This document shows, piece by piece, positions 1 to 9,520 of a stretch of 64,000 bases of DNA. How positions within the stretch are numbered: the first letter of the stretch is position 1; the number at the start of each line of letters is the position of its first letter. This stretch comes from Edaphobacter flagellatus. Its GTDB lineage: Bacteria; Acidobacteriota; Terriglobia; Terriglobales; Acidobacteriaceae. A program made the position numbers and the translations under genes. The stretch lies in NCBI RefSeq assembly GCF_025264665.1, contig NZ_CP073697.1, positions 310,001-374,000 on the forward strand, written 5' to 3'. The notes under the pieces were generated by a model. The model saw only the letters and a program-made list of their open reading frames with translations. It had not been told where the DNA came from and made no database searches.

Positions 1-2
1 AC

Positions 3-3000
3 GGACTCGCCTTCTCCACCTTCATCCCCGGCAGCGGTATTACCTCTCTTGCATTCGATACCGCAACCCAGAACCTCATCTTCTCCGGAACCATCGCCCT
101 CGGTCAGTTCCCTGTTGCAACCGTCAACACGCCGCTCGTCGCAGCTGACTACCAGGTAGCGGTTCGTATGCCGCTGGACGGCAGCCGCGTGCTCAGCTCA
201 ACTCTCCTCGCACCCGGTAAGCAGTCTGTCATTGCACCTGCTCCCAACGCCGCAGCCTGGGCTACAGTTCCGCTCATCTCCCCACTGCTTCCCTTACCGG
301 CTATCTCCGACATTGGAGGCACTGCCGGACTCCGTATCAACTCACAGAGCAACATCGATCAGACACTCCGCATAGGCGGCGCGGGTCCTTCGTTCTCAGC
401 CAATGTGCCTGTCAATATCTCATCCATTGCGGTTGATTCCACCGGACAACCCCTCTTCGCTGGGAACGCCGCTCCAAGCGCAAGCGCAAGCCAGCTAGCG
501 ACCAAAACCTTCGATCTGCCGCTGTTCAACAGCCCAACTCCTGCGCTCCCATCGACATTGCGCGATGCGATGCTCCCCATCGGCGCCAACTGCGGAAGCC
601 TCTGCACCGGCTCCGGCGCCTACCTCGCGAAGTTCAACCTCACTGCCGGAGCTGCGCTTGCACTTTCCACCGACTCCGCGCCTAACATCACGCTGCGCAA
701 TCTCGGCTCGCAAACCGCAACCAATCTCCAGATCGCAGCAACCGGCTTCACCGTCGCCCACAACTGCCCCCCACAGTTCGGCGCTGGAGCAGAATGCAAT
801 CTTCTTCTCACCGGTTCGGGCCCCGGCACTCTGACCGTGCAAGCCGCCAACACCTCAACGCAGACCGCCAATATTCCTGCGATTACCAAGACACCGGCTG
901 CTTTCGTCTTCACACCCAGCGAGGTCGACTTTGGCATCATCACCGCCGTCGATCCGCCAAGCACCCGCACCATCACCATTACGAACCTCAATGCGACAGC
1001 GCAGAGCTTCCCCGCACTTCTCCTCGTGCCCGATCCCAACAACGCAAACCCAATCGTCGTTTCGACGGACTGCCCCAACACAAATCTCCCTCTCTCCATG
1101 CAGCCCGGAGCAAGCTGCCACCTCATCTTCAAGGCATCGGTACCGGCAAGCGCTACAGAAGGAGTCCCTTTTACCTTTGGCTATACAAGCAACTCAGCTG
1201 CATTCATTTTCACCACCTATACCCAGCTCACAGCTCTCAGCCTCTCCGCCAGCCACATCGACTTCGGCACACAGTTCTCGACACCTGGAAGCCTGCGCCT
1301 GCCGCGTTATCTTTACATCTCTAACAACTCCACCTCCGCGATCCAGCACACGCCCGTCGCACTGCCATCCGCATCCGTCTTCACCGTCGCCGACCGCTGC
1401 CCTACCGTGCTCGAGCCACACTCCATCTGCCAGCTTCAGATCGACTATCTCTCACCGCAGACATCCTCCGACTCCGTCACGCTCTCACTCGACCAGGGCA
1501 TGAGCGTCCTCGTCACCGGCCAGACCATCCCGCAACCCGGCGCTGGGGGCTCAACCGTCAACCCCAGCCTCTCCGTCACGCCCTCTTCCATCACCTTCCC
1601 CAATGCGATCGTCGTCACCTCCACATCGGCTGGCATGCAGACCGCCACCATTGCGAACACCGGCGCGCAACCATTTCCTCTCACCCTCTCGCTTACCGGC
1701 GACTTCACGCAATCCACCAACTGTCCCGCAGTACTCGCTGGAGGCACCAGCTGTTCCTCCGTCATCTCCTTCGCGCCTTCGCAGCCCGGCATCCGCCAGG
1801 GCCTGCTCTCCGTTTCCACAGGAGCGGGAACGACACCCACCTACGTCAACCTCACCGGCACAGGCACGTCCATCCTCGCCTCCAACAATGGCACCATCGA
1901 TCTCGGCAGCACACCCATCGGCCAACCGGTTGTGCAGTGGTACAAGATCACGCAGCCATTCACCCAGCTCACCGCAACCATTAATGGCAGCTTCGGCGTC
2001 GTCCTTGTTGAAGACATCGGCTATGGACACGGCCAGCCACCGTCCTCCGCATTCACTCCATCGGCTATCGGCTCTTGCTACAACTGCTGGCTCGGCATCC
2101 AGTTCCTTCCCGCCACAGCAGGACCTCAAGCCGTCTCGCTCTCCCTCGCATCAAGCGCCAGCGGAAATCCATATACGCTCTCCGTCACCGGCAATGGCCT
2201 CCCTCTCACCGGCCTACTTCTCTCTCCCGCACAACAGGACTTCGGCCCCGTCGCCGTCCATAGCTCCAGCGCACCGATCCTGTTTACCCTCACCAACCTC
2301 ACACCCACCACAGCCAATCTCTCCACTCCCATCGTCACCGGTGATTTCGCTCTCTCAAGCGCACCCACAGGCGGAGCCGCCTGCAACGGCCCACTCTCCC
2401 CTGCGGCCTCCTGCTTCGTGCAGATCGTCTATGCTCCCACCGCCACCGGTCTCGGAACCGGAAGCCTGACCATCTCCTCCGGCACGGCAACCGCCTCAGC
2501 CACACTCACCGGCTACGGCTCTCCCGATCCCGGTCTTTCGCTCAATCCTGAAGCACTCATCTTCCGCAATGTGCCCGGAACCACCGCCATGCGGCAGAGC
2601 ATTACGCTTACCAACACGGGCATCTACAACCTCACCATCGCAACGCCGACATCAAGCTCCATCAGCTTCCAACCCACAACCACCTGCAACACGCTTACTC
2701 CCGGAGCCACCTGCACCATCACCGTCACCTTCACTCCTACCAACGCCACCGTAGCAGGAACGCTCTCCATCCCCGTCACCAGCTCAGCCCCCGGCAGCCC
2801 GCAGACCACCTATTCCGTTGCGCTCACCGGCGCTTATACCTCCGAAGACATCGGCCTGCAGATTCTTCCCTCGCAAGCCAGCTATGGCCCGGCTGCAACC
2901 TCCACGCTGGGACTCACGCGTCAGTTCACCATCAACAATCTGACCGCAAAATCGCTGACCCTCTCCCTCGCTCTCCCGCGACAGTGGGCTCTCACACAGC

Positions 3001-5027
3001 CGCCATGCGCCGCGCTTGCTCCCAACGGCTCGTGCGCCTTCGCTGTCACCTTCGTGCCACTCACCAACGGAGCCATCACCGGCACGCTTTTCGCCCAGGC
3101 CACACCCACCGACGGCAGCGCCACGCTCAACGGTCTCGGCTATGTCGAAGGCTTCGGCTCAGGCTCCGGTTCGATCACAATCACCGGCTCTCTTCTCCCT
3201 GGCAACCTCGTCGACTTCGGCCAGGTCCCCTCAGGCCAGACCGCGACACGCACACTGACGCTTACAAACTCCGGCAACAAACCCGTCACCGTCCGCCGTA
3301 TCACCAGCGAATGGCCCTTCCTCGCCACAACCACATGCGGCACCACGCTGGCAGCCGCCCAAAGCTGCTCTGTCACCCTCACCTACAGTCCGCTCAACCA
3401 AACCGCTACCGGCTCTTCCCCCGCACCATTCAACACCGACACCGGCACGCTCGTCGTTGAAAGCGACGCTCTCTCCAGCCCCGACTTCATCGACCTCACC
3501 GGCACCGTCACACCTCTCACCGTCGCCACCCCTTCGAACATCGCTCCGCTGATCACCTACACCACCTCGCAGAGTTCCCTCACCTTCAACGCAACCTCCG
3601 GTGGCAACGCATCCGCCCCGCAGACCATCTCCATCGCCAATACCGGCACAGCCCCCATCCACATCACCAGCCTCAACACGACACCCGACTTCACCGTCAC
3701 CGGTGCCTGCCCCGTCATCGTCGCCGGAGCAAGTTGCCCTGTCACCGTCACCTTCACACCGCAGGCATCTTCCTCACAATCCATCTCAACCGTCATCAGT
3801 GCGCTCGAAATCACCTCCGACGCAGGCACGCCACTCAACTTCGTCAGCCTCCTCGGCACAGCAACTCCCCCGACACTCGTCCTTTCGCCCACCGCGCTCG
3901 ACTTCGGCTCCGTACTCGTTGGCAGCTCCGCTACACTTTCTATTCAAGTCACCAACGGAAGCCCCACTCCGGCCACCTTCACTGGCATCTCAACCACAGG
4001 CGATTACGCCGTCACTGGCAACTGCCCCGCAGCCGGAGCACAACTCGCATCCGGAGCCTCCTGCACGCTCCAGATCGCCTTCACGCCAACAGTTGCAGGC
4101 ACACGCAACGGCACGCTCTCTATCATCACCTCGCTCACCGCGCTTCCACTCACCGTGAATCTCACCGGCAGCGGAGCGCAATCGCACCTGCAGATCACAC
4201 CCGCCAGCCTGACCTTCGCCAGCACCGTTGTCGGAACCTCCTCCAAACTTACGCTCTCGCTCTCGAACACCGGTACCGCCCCGGTCAGCAATCTCGCTCT
4301 CTCCATCACCGGCGATTACGCCATCACCTCTCCCTGCTCCACCACCACCCTCGCCGCCGGAGCAAGCTGTGCCATCGCCATCACCTTCACGCCAACTGCC
4401 ACAGGCGCACGCAACGGAGCACTCTCCATCGCCAGCTCCGATCCCAACTCACCACTCACCGTCCCACTGACTGGCATCGGAACTCCAACCGCAGCCATAG
4501 CGCTCACCGTCGATGGAGGCACCTCCTCTTCCGTCACGCTCACCAGCGGACGCCCGGCAAACTACAACCTCTCTCTCACTCCACTTAACGGCTACACCGG
4601 CACCGTCATCCTCAACTGCACTCCCGTCAATCCAGGACAATACGCTGCCTGCTCGCTGCTCCCTTCCAGCATCACCCTCAACAACTCCGCTTCGCAGAGC
4701 TCCGTCGCCACCATCACGACTGTCACTGAGCTATCTGCCAGCGCCGTCATTCGCCACACAGACAAATCCCTCGCGCTCTGTCTCCTGCCCTTCGCACTTC
4801 TTTTTCTGCGAAGAACGCGCACCACCCTCCTCGCAGCGCTGTTCACAGCCTCAGCGCTCTTCATCACCGGCTGCGGCAGCGGAGGCAGCCTCACTCCTCC
4901 CACCGATCCCAACCTGCGCTACACCCCACCGGGAACCTATCAGTATCAAGTCACCGCAACCAGCGCAGCAGGAACGTCTCTCTCGCAGACCGTCACCCTC
5001 AACCTGACAGTCACCGCGCGCCAATAA
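3..5027 (+). CDS. choice-of-anchor-D (ASPM/SPD-2/Hydin-like) repeat protein, 5' partial
   Basis: The reading frame is open from base 3 and continues upstream of the window, so the N terminus is missing. At least 1670 residues are visible. The protein is a tandem array of roughly 100-residue immunoglobulin-like units, each with a FG-V-VG start, a TNTG strand, a CP-xLA-G-SC motif with paired cysteines, a TFTP turn and a closing LTG-G. This is the choice-of-anchor-D / HYDIN-like pattern common in secreted acidobacterial proteins. Near the C terminus (about bases 4760-4880) come two hydrophobic stretches separated by RRTRT, then TGCGSGGS and a final 50-residue beta-rich segment ending in TLNLTVTARQ. 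It is probably a surface or secreted structural protein; its ligand is unknown. A terminator hairpin follows. Confidence 0.85.
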   Translation, partial: GLAFSTFIPGSGITSLAFDTATQNLIFSGTIALGQFPVATVNTPLVAADYQVAVRMPLDGSRVLSSTLLAPGKQSVIAPAPNAAAWATVPLISPLLPLPAISDIGGTAGLRINSQSNIDQTLRIGGAGPSFSANVPVNISSIAVDSTGQPLFAGNAAPSASASQLATKTFDLPLFNSPTPALPSTLRDAMLPIGANCGSLCTGSGAYLAKFNLTAGAALALSTDSAPNITLRNLGSQTATNLQIAATGFTVAHNCPPQFGAGAECNLLLTGSGPGTLTVQAANTSTQTANIPAITKTPAAFVFTPSEVDFGIITAVDPPSTRTITITNLNATAQSFPALLLVPDPNNANPIVVSTDCPNTNLPLSMQPGASCHLIFKASVPASATEGVPFTFGYTSNSAAFIFTTYTQLTALSLSASHIDFGTQFSTPGSLRLPRYLYISNNSTSAIQHTPVALPSASVFTVADRCPTVLEPHSICQLQIDYLSPQTSSDSVTLSLDQGMSVLVTGQTIPQPGAGGSTVNPSLSVTPSSITFPNAIVVTSTSAGMQTATIANTGAQPFPLTLSLTGDFTQSTNCPAVLAGGTSCSSVISFAPSQPGIRQGLLSVSTGAGTTPTYVNLTGTGTSILASNNGTIDLGSTPIGQPVVQWYKITQPFTQLTATINGSFGVVLVEDIGYGHGQPPSSAFTPSAIGSCYNCWLGIQFLPATAGPQAVSLSLASSASGNPYTLSVTGNGLPLTGLLLSPAQQDFGPVAVHSSSAPILFTLTNLTPTTANLSTPIVTGDFALSSAPTGGAACNGPLSPAASCFVQIVYAPTATGLGTGSLTISSGTATASATLTGYGSPDPGLSLNPEALIFRNVPGTTAMRQSITLTNTGIYNLTIATPTSSSISFQPTTTCNTLTPGATCTITVTFTPTNATVAGTLSIPVTSSAPGSPQTTYSVALTGAYTSEDIGLQILPSQASYGPAATSTLGLTRQFTINNLTAKSLTLSLALPRQWALTQPPCAALAPNGSCAFAVTFVPLTNGAITGTLFAQATPTDGSATLNGLGYVEGFGSGSGSITITGSLLPGNLVDFGQVPSGQTATRTLTLTNSGNKPVTVRRITSEWPFLATTTCGTTLAAAQSCSVTLTYSPLNQTATGSSPAPFNTDTGTLVVESDALSSPDFIDLTGTVTPLTVATPSNIAPLITYTTSQSSLTFNATSGGNASAPQTISIANTGTAPIHITSLNTTPDFTVTGACPVIVAGASCPVTVTFTPQASSSQSISTVISALEITSDAGTPLNFVSLLGTATPPTLVLSPTALDFGSVLVGSSATLSIQVTNGSPTPATFTGISTTGDYAVTGNCPAAGAQLASGASCTLQIAFTPTVAGTRNGTLSIITSLTALPLTVNLTGSGAQSHLQITPASLTFASTVVGTSSKLTLSLSNTGTAPVSNLALSITGDYAITSPCSTTTLAAGASCAIAITFTPTATGARNGALSIASSDPNSPLTVPLTGIGTPTAAIALTVDGGTSSSVTLTSGRPANYNLSLTPLNGYTGTVILNCTPVNPGQYAACSLLPSSITLNNSASQSSVATITTVTELSASAVIRHTDKSLALCLLPFALLFLRRTRTTLLAALFTASALFITGCGSGGSLTPPTDPNLRYTPPGTYQYQVTATSAAGTSLSQTVTLNLTVTARQ

Positions 5028-5033
5028 ACAACA

Positions 5034-5070
5034 AAGGCGACAGCCTCCCGCCGTCGCCTTCGCTAATAAA
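5034..5070. terminator. bidirectional hairpin between the repeat protein and ribBA
   Basis: AAGGCGAC (5034-5041) pairs perfectly with GTCGCCTT (5053-5060) across an 11-base loop. The stem is followed on the + strand by an AT-rich run with TTTTCTT. It lies between two convergent genes, so it can serve both. Confidence 0.7.
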
Positions 5071-5081
5071 ATTTTCTTCGT

Positions 5082-6230
5082 TTACCGCTTCGCCGCAGTT
5101 GAAACCGTCACCGGAACCTGCTCTACAATCTCAATCCCGAATCCCTGCAACGCAGGCACATGCGTCGGCCTGTTCGTCAGCAGACGGATCTTGTGAATGC
5201 CAAGGTCCGACAGGATCTGACCTCCCAGGCCTACCTGACGCAACGTCCTCTGCGTCCGCTCCTCGTTGTGCTCCTTCGCCCTCTGCTCGCGATGCAGGGT
5301 TACGCGATGCGGAGTCACGCTCCGATCGATCCCGAACCCCGCGCTGCCATTATGCAGATATACCAGCGCGCCGCGCCCGGCCTCCGCAATCATTCTCAAC
5401 GAACCAGCCACAACCTCTTTGCAATCGCACAGCGTCGTCCCAAAGACATCGCCCGCCAGACAGTGCGTATGCACGCGCACCGTCACCGGCTCATCGCCCG
5501 TCACGTCGCCATACACCAGTGCCACATGCGACTCTCCGCCATCGACTTCGCTCTCGTACGCAATCATCCTGAACTCGCCGTGCTCCGTCGGCATCACCGA
5601 CTCCGCAACCCGATGGATGTATCGTTCGTTCTGCAGCCGGTAGCGGATCAGGTCGGCAACCGTCACCATCTTCAGCCCATGCTCTTCGCAGAACTTCACC
5701 AGGTCCGGCACCCGCGCCATCGTGCCGTCGTCGTTCATAATCTCGCAGATCACACCCGCCGGAACCAATCCAGCCATCCTCGCCAGGTCCACCGAAGCTT
5801 CCGTCTGCCCCGCCCTTACCAGCACGCCACCCTTGCGCGCCCGCAGAGGAAACACATGTCCCGGCCTCGCCAGATCGTGCGCTGTCGACTTCGAATCAAT
5901 CGCCACCCGGATCGTATGCGACCTGTCCGCAGCGGAGATCCCCGTCGTTACCCCCTCGCGGGCCTCAATGCTCTCTGTAAACGCCGTGCCGAACCGGGAC
6001 GTATTCTCCTGCGTCATCGGCCCCAGCCGCAGATAGTCCGCTCTCTCCTCCGTCAGCGTCAGGCAGATCAACCCGCGACCGTACTTCGCCATAAAATTGA
6101 TCGCCTCGGGAGTCACAAACTCCGCCGCCAGCGTCAGGTCGCCTTCGTTCTCGCGGTCTTCGTCATCGACCACCACCACCATCCGCCCGGCCTTAATCTC
6201 GGCAACTGCTTCAGCGACATCCGCAAACAT
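5082..6230 (-). CDS. ribBA: bifunctional 3,4-dihydroxy-2-butanone-4-phosphate synthase / GTP cyclohydrolase II-like protein RibBA
   Basis: The N-terminal half is a clear DHBP synthase: [10 protein letters not shown] at residues 22-31, then a [19 protein letters not shown] block. It converts ribulose 5-phosphate to the four-carbon precursor of riboflavin. The C-terminal half has the GTP cyclohydrolase II fold signature with the zinc cysteines C257, C268 and C270 (C-x10-C-x-C) and the final [24 protein letters not shown] block. However, the usual RQEGRGIGL motif is replaced by [10 protein letters not shown] (293-302), followed by a charged, arginine-rich stretch. Whether this half still opens GTP is uncertain. 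The start at 6230 is chosen because GGGAGG lies about 10 bases upstream; the frame stays open to 6299, but those residues look non-conserved. Confidence 0.88.
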   Translation of the reverse strand: MFADVAEAVAEIKAGRMVVVVDDEDRENEGDLTLAAEFVTPEAINFMAKYGRGLICLTLTEERADYLRLGPMTQENTSRFGTAFTESIEAREGVTTGISAADRSHTIRVAIDSKSTAHDLARPGHVFPLRARKGGVLVRAGQTEASVDLARMAGLVPAGVICEIMNDDGTMARVPDLVKFCEEHGLKMVTVADLIRYRLQNERYIHRVAESVMPTEHGEFRMIAYESEVDGGESHVALVYGDVTGDEPVTVRVHTHCLAGDVFGTTLCDCKEVVAGSLRMIAEAGRGALVYLHNGSAGFGIDRSVTPHRVTLHREQRAKEHNEERTQRTLRQVGLGGQILSDLGIHKIRLLTNRPTHVPALQGFGIEIVEQVPVTVSTAAKR

Positions 6231-6308
6231 ACCCACTTGCCTCCCTGCCATCCTCGAAACGAAGAAGAATCTCTCCATCCTTTCGACTCTCAACATCATA
6301 CGTTCGAC

Positions 6309-6343
6309 GCAAAAAGAAGATGCCGCCCAATCAAGGCGGCATC
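6309..6343 (-). terminator. rho-independent terminator of the small basic protein gene
   Basis: GATGCCGCC (6319-6327) pairs perfectly with GGCGGCATC (6335-6343). Read on the minus strand the stem is followed by TTCTTTTTG, a typical U-tract. It lies directly downstream of the 75-residue minus-strand gene and upstream of ribBA. Confidence 0.8.
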
Positions 6344-6372
6344 TCTCAAACTACTCAACTTAGGAATTGGCT

Positions 6373-6600
6373 CTACAGGGTCGACTCAATCTCGAAGCCC
6401 CAGGCTTCCAACAGAGCCTCCGGGATGTACTTCGAGTTCTTGTTCCGGCGGGCCCACTCTCTGAGCCGCGTCGACCGGATGTACTGATCCGGAGTCAACT
6501 TGTATTCCTTCACAACCTGTTCAAACGATGTCACCGTTGGGACAACCGGCCCGATCGGCTCCGGCTTACCCCAGTTCGGGTTTCCACGACGCTTTGCCAT
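6373..6600 (-). CDS. small basic conserved-type hypothetical protein, 75 aa
   Basis: A 75-residue protein starting MAKRRGNPNWGKPEP, with a basic N terminus and a helical C-terminal half (SFEQVVKEYKLTPDQYIRS, then an RLREWARRNKNSKYIPEALLE segment). GGAAGAGG lies upstream of the ATG, and a good terminator follows the stop, so it looks like a real single-gene transcript. I do not recognise a named family. The basic, tryptophan-containing helix-rich make-up would suit a nucleic-acid-binding or ribosome-associated role, but that is only a guess. Confidence 0.65.
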   Translation of the reverse strand: MAKRRGNPNWGKPEPIGPVVPTVTSFEQVVKEYKLTPDQYIRSTRLREWARRNKNSKYIPEALLEAWGFEIESTL

Positions 6601-6766
6601 AGGCTATCTGTTACCTCTTCCTTGTGAATGACTTACTGCTCTTTCCATGATGCCGGGAGAGAAAGATCACATGTATCATTCTAAGCCATTTACCCCTTGA
6701 AATTCAAGGGTTTTCAGCCTGTTTGGCCCCTCCGGAAAGCTACTGTCTGCAACCTCTTTGGCTGCA

Positions 6767-8314
6767 TCAGTTGTGCAGCGCCGAGCTATAGAATTTCGCC
6801 ATATCGGCTTTCATCTGCTTCAGTGCTTCGACATTCAGATACACCATGTGTCCCGCCGGATAGTACCCATAGCTCACATTCCCAACCAGCTTCTCCGGCA
6901 GGCTCATATGGTTCAGGTCATACTCCGTTGCAAAGAAAGGCGTAGCCAGGTCAAAGTACCCATTCGCCGAAAAGACCTTCAGGTGCGGATTCTTCCGTAT
7001 CGCATCCGCCAGATCCACCGCCGTATCCGGATTCGACTGCTCCCTGCCGCCAACCTTATGTTTGAAGTCCCACGCCTGGTTCACGCCCGGCCCCGACGTG
7101 TAATACGTCTCCTGACTCATATACTTCAATTCACGAGCGATATAGTCGTGGAACGCCCCCACGTACGCACCGCTGATTCCCGTATCCGAGGGATCGTACC
7201 CCGGCGTCTCTGTCGCAGCATCCAGGTCCCAGCCCATAAATCGAGCATCGTAACGACCCAGCGTGCGGTCATCCCCACGCAACAGCTCTCTCCGGAACCG
7301 TGAAGCGGAAATACGCAGCCGGGTCTCCTTTACGTAGCCCACACTCAGCCCCGTCAGTGCCGACACCTTCGCCGCAATCGCATCGAACTCTTCCTGCGGC
7401 AGCTTGTCGCCCTGTGCCAGCGCCTGCGCATACGGCCCACGCGCGAACTCCCGGGCCTGCTGCACCCAGTCCGCCATCGAGCCGTTCGCCTTCACCTTCT
7501 TGTAGTAGTACCCAATCGCAGCAAATGAAGGAAGATATCCAATAGGCTCAACATCATACCCAGGATTGCGAATGCCGTAGTTCAAGATCGACGACAGCAG
7601 CACCACACCATTGAACGAAACGCCGTCATTCTGTAGCGCCGACACCAGCCCCGCCGACCGTGTCGTCCCATACGACTCGCCAAATAGAAACTTCGGCGAG
7701 TTCCACCGCTCGTTCGTCGTTATGTAGCGCTCAATAAACTTCCGAAAAGCCGCGATGTCCTGGTCTGTCCCGGCAAAATCCTTCACTGTCCCCTTGCCGA
7801 CGGCCCGCGAAAACCCGCACAGCGGCGCATCGATAAACACCAGGTCACTCTTATCCAGCAGGCTGTATTCGTTCGCCACCCAGTTGAATGGAGCAGGCGC
7901 ACTGGCCTCCGGACTCTGCGTAATCACCCGCACCGGCCCAAACGACCCCATATGCAGCCAGATCGTCGCCGCTCCCGGCCCGCCGTTGTAGAAGAACGTT
8001 ACCGGCCGCGTCTTTGCATCCGCGCCATCTTCCGTATAGGCCACATAAAAGATGCTCGCATTCGGCTTCGACTGCTCATCGCGAATCAGCAGATTACCCG
8101 CCGTCGCCGTGTAGTGGATCACCCGCCCACCCACCGTCAGATCATGCTTCGTCGTCGAGTTCGTCTCCGGAGGAACCGGTATGCCGGCATCCTCCTTCTT
8201 CTCCGCCGGTTTCTCATCCCCCGCAGGCCGGGACTGCGCCCACATCGGAGTTACTGTCATCACAATCAGTGCTGCCCAATACGCCCGCCGGCGTAACCTT
8301 ACCCAGGTAGTCAA
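6767..8314 (-). CDS. S10 family serine carboxypeptidase-like protein, exported
   Basis: The 515-residue protein has an N-terminal signal peptide ending near MWAQ. The alpha/beta-hydrolase triad of peptidase family S10 is readable: the oxyanion block YNGGPG (109-114), the nucleophile GESYG (Ser214), Asp455 in NGYFDLATP and His489 in YPAGHMVY. These enzymes remove C-terminal residues from peptides, here probably in the periplasm or outside the cell. The start is a TTG at 8314, supported by GGGAGAG six bases upstream and by preserving the signal peptide. The rhodanese gene lies 61 bases upstream on the same strand, so the two may be co-transcribed. Confidence 0.85.
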   Translation of the reverse strand: MTTWVRLRRRAYWAALIVMTVTPMWAQSRPAGDEKPAEKKEDAGIPVPPETNSTTKHDLTVGGRVIHYTATAGNLLIRDEQSKPNASIFYVAYTEDGADAKTRPVTFFYNGGPGAATIWLHMGSFGPVRVITQSPEASAPAPFNWVANEYSLLDKSDLVFIDAPLCGFSRAVGKGTVKDFAGTDQDIAAFRKFIERYITTNERWNSPKFLFGESYGTTRSAGLVSALQNDGVSFNGVVLLSSILNYGIRNPGYDVEPIGYLPSFAAIGYYYKKVKANGSMADWVQQAREFARGPYAQALAQGDKLPQEEFDAIAAKVSALTGLSVGYVKETRLRISASRFRRELLRGDDRTLGRYDARFMGWDLDAATETPGYDPSDTGISGAYVGAFHDYIARELKYMSQETYYTSGPGVNQAWDFKHKVGGREQSNPDTAVDLADAIRKNPHLKVFSANGYFDLATPFFATEYDLNHMSLPEKLVGNVSYGYYPAGHMVYLNVEALKQMKADMAKFYSSALHN

Positions 8315-8375
8315 TGAATACTCTCCCGTAAATCCTTCGGAAATTCGACACAGACATCATAACCGGCACATTTCA

Positions 8376-8828
8376 TCAAACCGCTGTATCCAGCCGGAAA
8401 GATTCGCGGTACACCTCCACCGGGTATCCCTTCGACTTCCAGCCAGCCAAACCACCACGCAGCACCTTCAACCGCGAGAAGCCCAGCCCCTTCGCCTTCC
8501 GTACAATCTCCAGACTCGTCTTCTGCGCCTCGCACGTACAGTACAGCACCACATCCTGGTCTGCAGGAATCAGCGTAGGATTCGCCAGCACCTCCTTCGG
8601 AGACAGTCTCTTCGCCCCCGGAATCATCTCCGAATACGCCAGCAGATCCAGCGGCAGCCGTACGTCATATAACAGCACGGGAGGCTCCTTCTCCAGCAAC
8701 TGACGCAGCACCTCGGCATCAACACTCGTCCGCTCAAACTCGCGTGCATTCCGTGCCTGCCTCACCTTCACCAGTAACGCGATCAGGATGCCGACAGCAG
8801 CCACCACACCAACCACGATCCAGAACAT
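8376..8828 (-). CDS. membrane-anchored rhodanese-like domain protein
   Basis: A single N-terminal membrane segment (FWIVVGVVAAVGILIALLV) is followed by a rhodanese domain. The domain shows the LLYDVRLPLD opening, the cysteine loop LYCTCEAQKTS and the closing LRGGLAGWKSKGYPVE. Rhodaneses carry sulfane sulfur on the loop cysteine; the substrate here is unknown. The start at 8828 is preferred over the upstream ATG at 8840 because GGAGG sits five bases before it. It is followed by the S10 peptidase gene on the same strand. Confidence 0.8.
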   Translation of the reverse strand: MFWIVVGVVAAVGILIALLVKVRQARNAREFERTSVDAEVLRQLLEKEPPVLLYDVRLPLDLLAYSEMIPGAKRLSPKEVLANPTLIPADQDVVLYCTCEAQKTSLEIVRKAKGLGFSRLKVLRGGLAGWKSKGYPVEVYRESFRLDTAV

Positions 8829-8944
8829 CTCTGCCTCCATTCCTTAGTACGTAGAGATTCCCTCACGTACCCTGCCGATTCCCAAATAGCCACATAAATT
8901 TCGCATGGTAAGCTGTCAACGCTCCAGGCACATAGGCCGATGAC

Positions 8945-9442
8945 ATGATGACATTCTTAGCCAGGCACTTCCGTATCGTCGCTCTCCTGATCCTTATTTT
9001 CTCTGTATCCGGCTTTTCGACAACAAGTACAAACCCACCGTCATCCCCTGCCCAAACGGATGCAGGCAAATCGCCTCAGGAAGCGAACTCAGCTTCGCCT
9101 CAAAATCCAAGTGAGGCTCCTATTTACAAGATCGGTGGTGGAGTAACTCCTCCAAAACTTATCCATTCGGTCGAACCAAAATTTTCCCGTAAAGAACGCA
9201 TACAACGTCTGAATGCCATGACATTGGTTCAGATCACAGTAAGCACTGACGGAAATGTAAAGGATGCCAAAATCATCAGGTCCAGTCTTGACACAATGGC
9301 TACAAAAGACGAGGAAATTGCTTTTTCCTTAGATAGGAAAGCACTGGATGCCGTTAATCAATATCGATTTGCTCCTGCGATGCGTCAAGGCAAACCCGTC
9401 CCAGTCCTGCTCAATATTGAAGTTAGCTTCCACATCTTTTAG
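8945..9442 (+). CDS. exported protein with a TonB C-terminal-like domain
   Basis: The 165-residue protein has a hydrophobic N terminus (FRIVALLILIFSVSGFS) that reads as a signal peptide or membrane anchor, then a Pro/Ser/Gln-rich linker. It ends with a TonB-C-like domain: PKFSRKERIQRLNAMTLVQ, then TVSTDGNVKDAKII and ALDAVNQYRFAPAMRQGKPV-VLLNIEV. This domain in TonB contacts outer-membrane receptors. The gene is visibly richer in A and T than its neighbours, with codons such as AAA, TTA and ATA, suggesting recent transfer or a different expression class. No exbB/exbD is nearby. Confidence 0.75.
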   Translation: MMTFLARHFRIVALLILIFSVSGFSTTSTNPPSSPAQTDAGKSPQEANSASPQNPSEAPIYKIGGGVTPPKLIHSVEPKFSRKERIQRLNAMTLVQITVSTDGNVKDAKIIRSSLDTMATKDEEIAFSLDRKALDAVNQYRFAPAMRQGKPVPVLLNIEVSFHIF

Positions 9443-9520
9443 CGCCGGTACCTTCCATATTCCTCCAACACCTGACAGCTCATCCCCAGGCAAAGAATAT
9501 GCGAAGATGTCCTAGAGTTC

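Noticed and set aside
5160..6464. 434-codon plus-strand frame opposite ribBA
   Set aside because: Its composition (Arg, His, Gln, Pro rich) is typical of an antisense frame of a real gene, and the minus strand encodes recognisable RibBA motifs.
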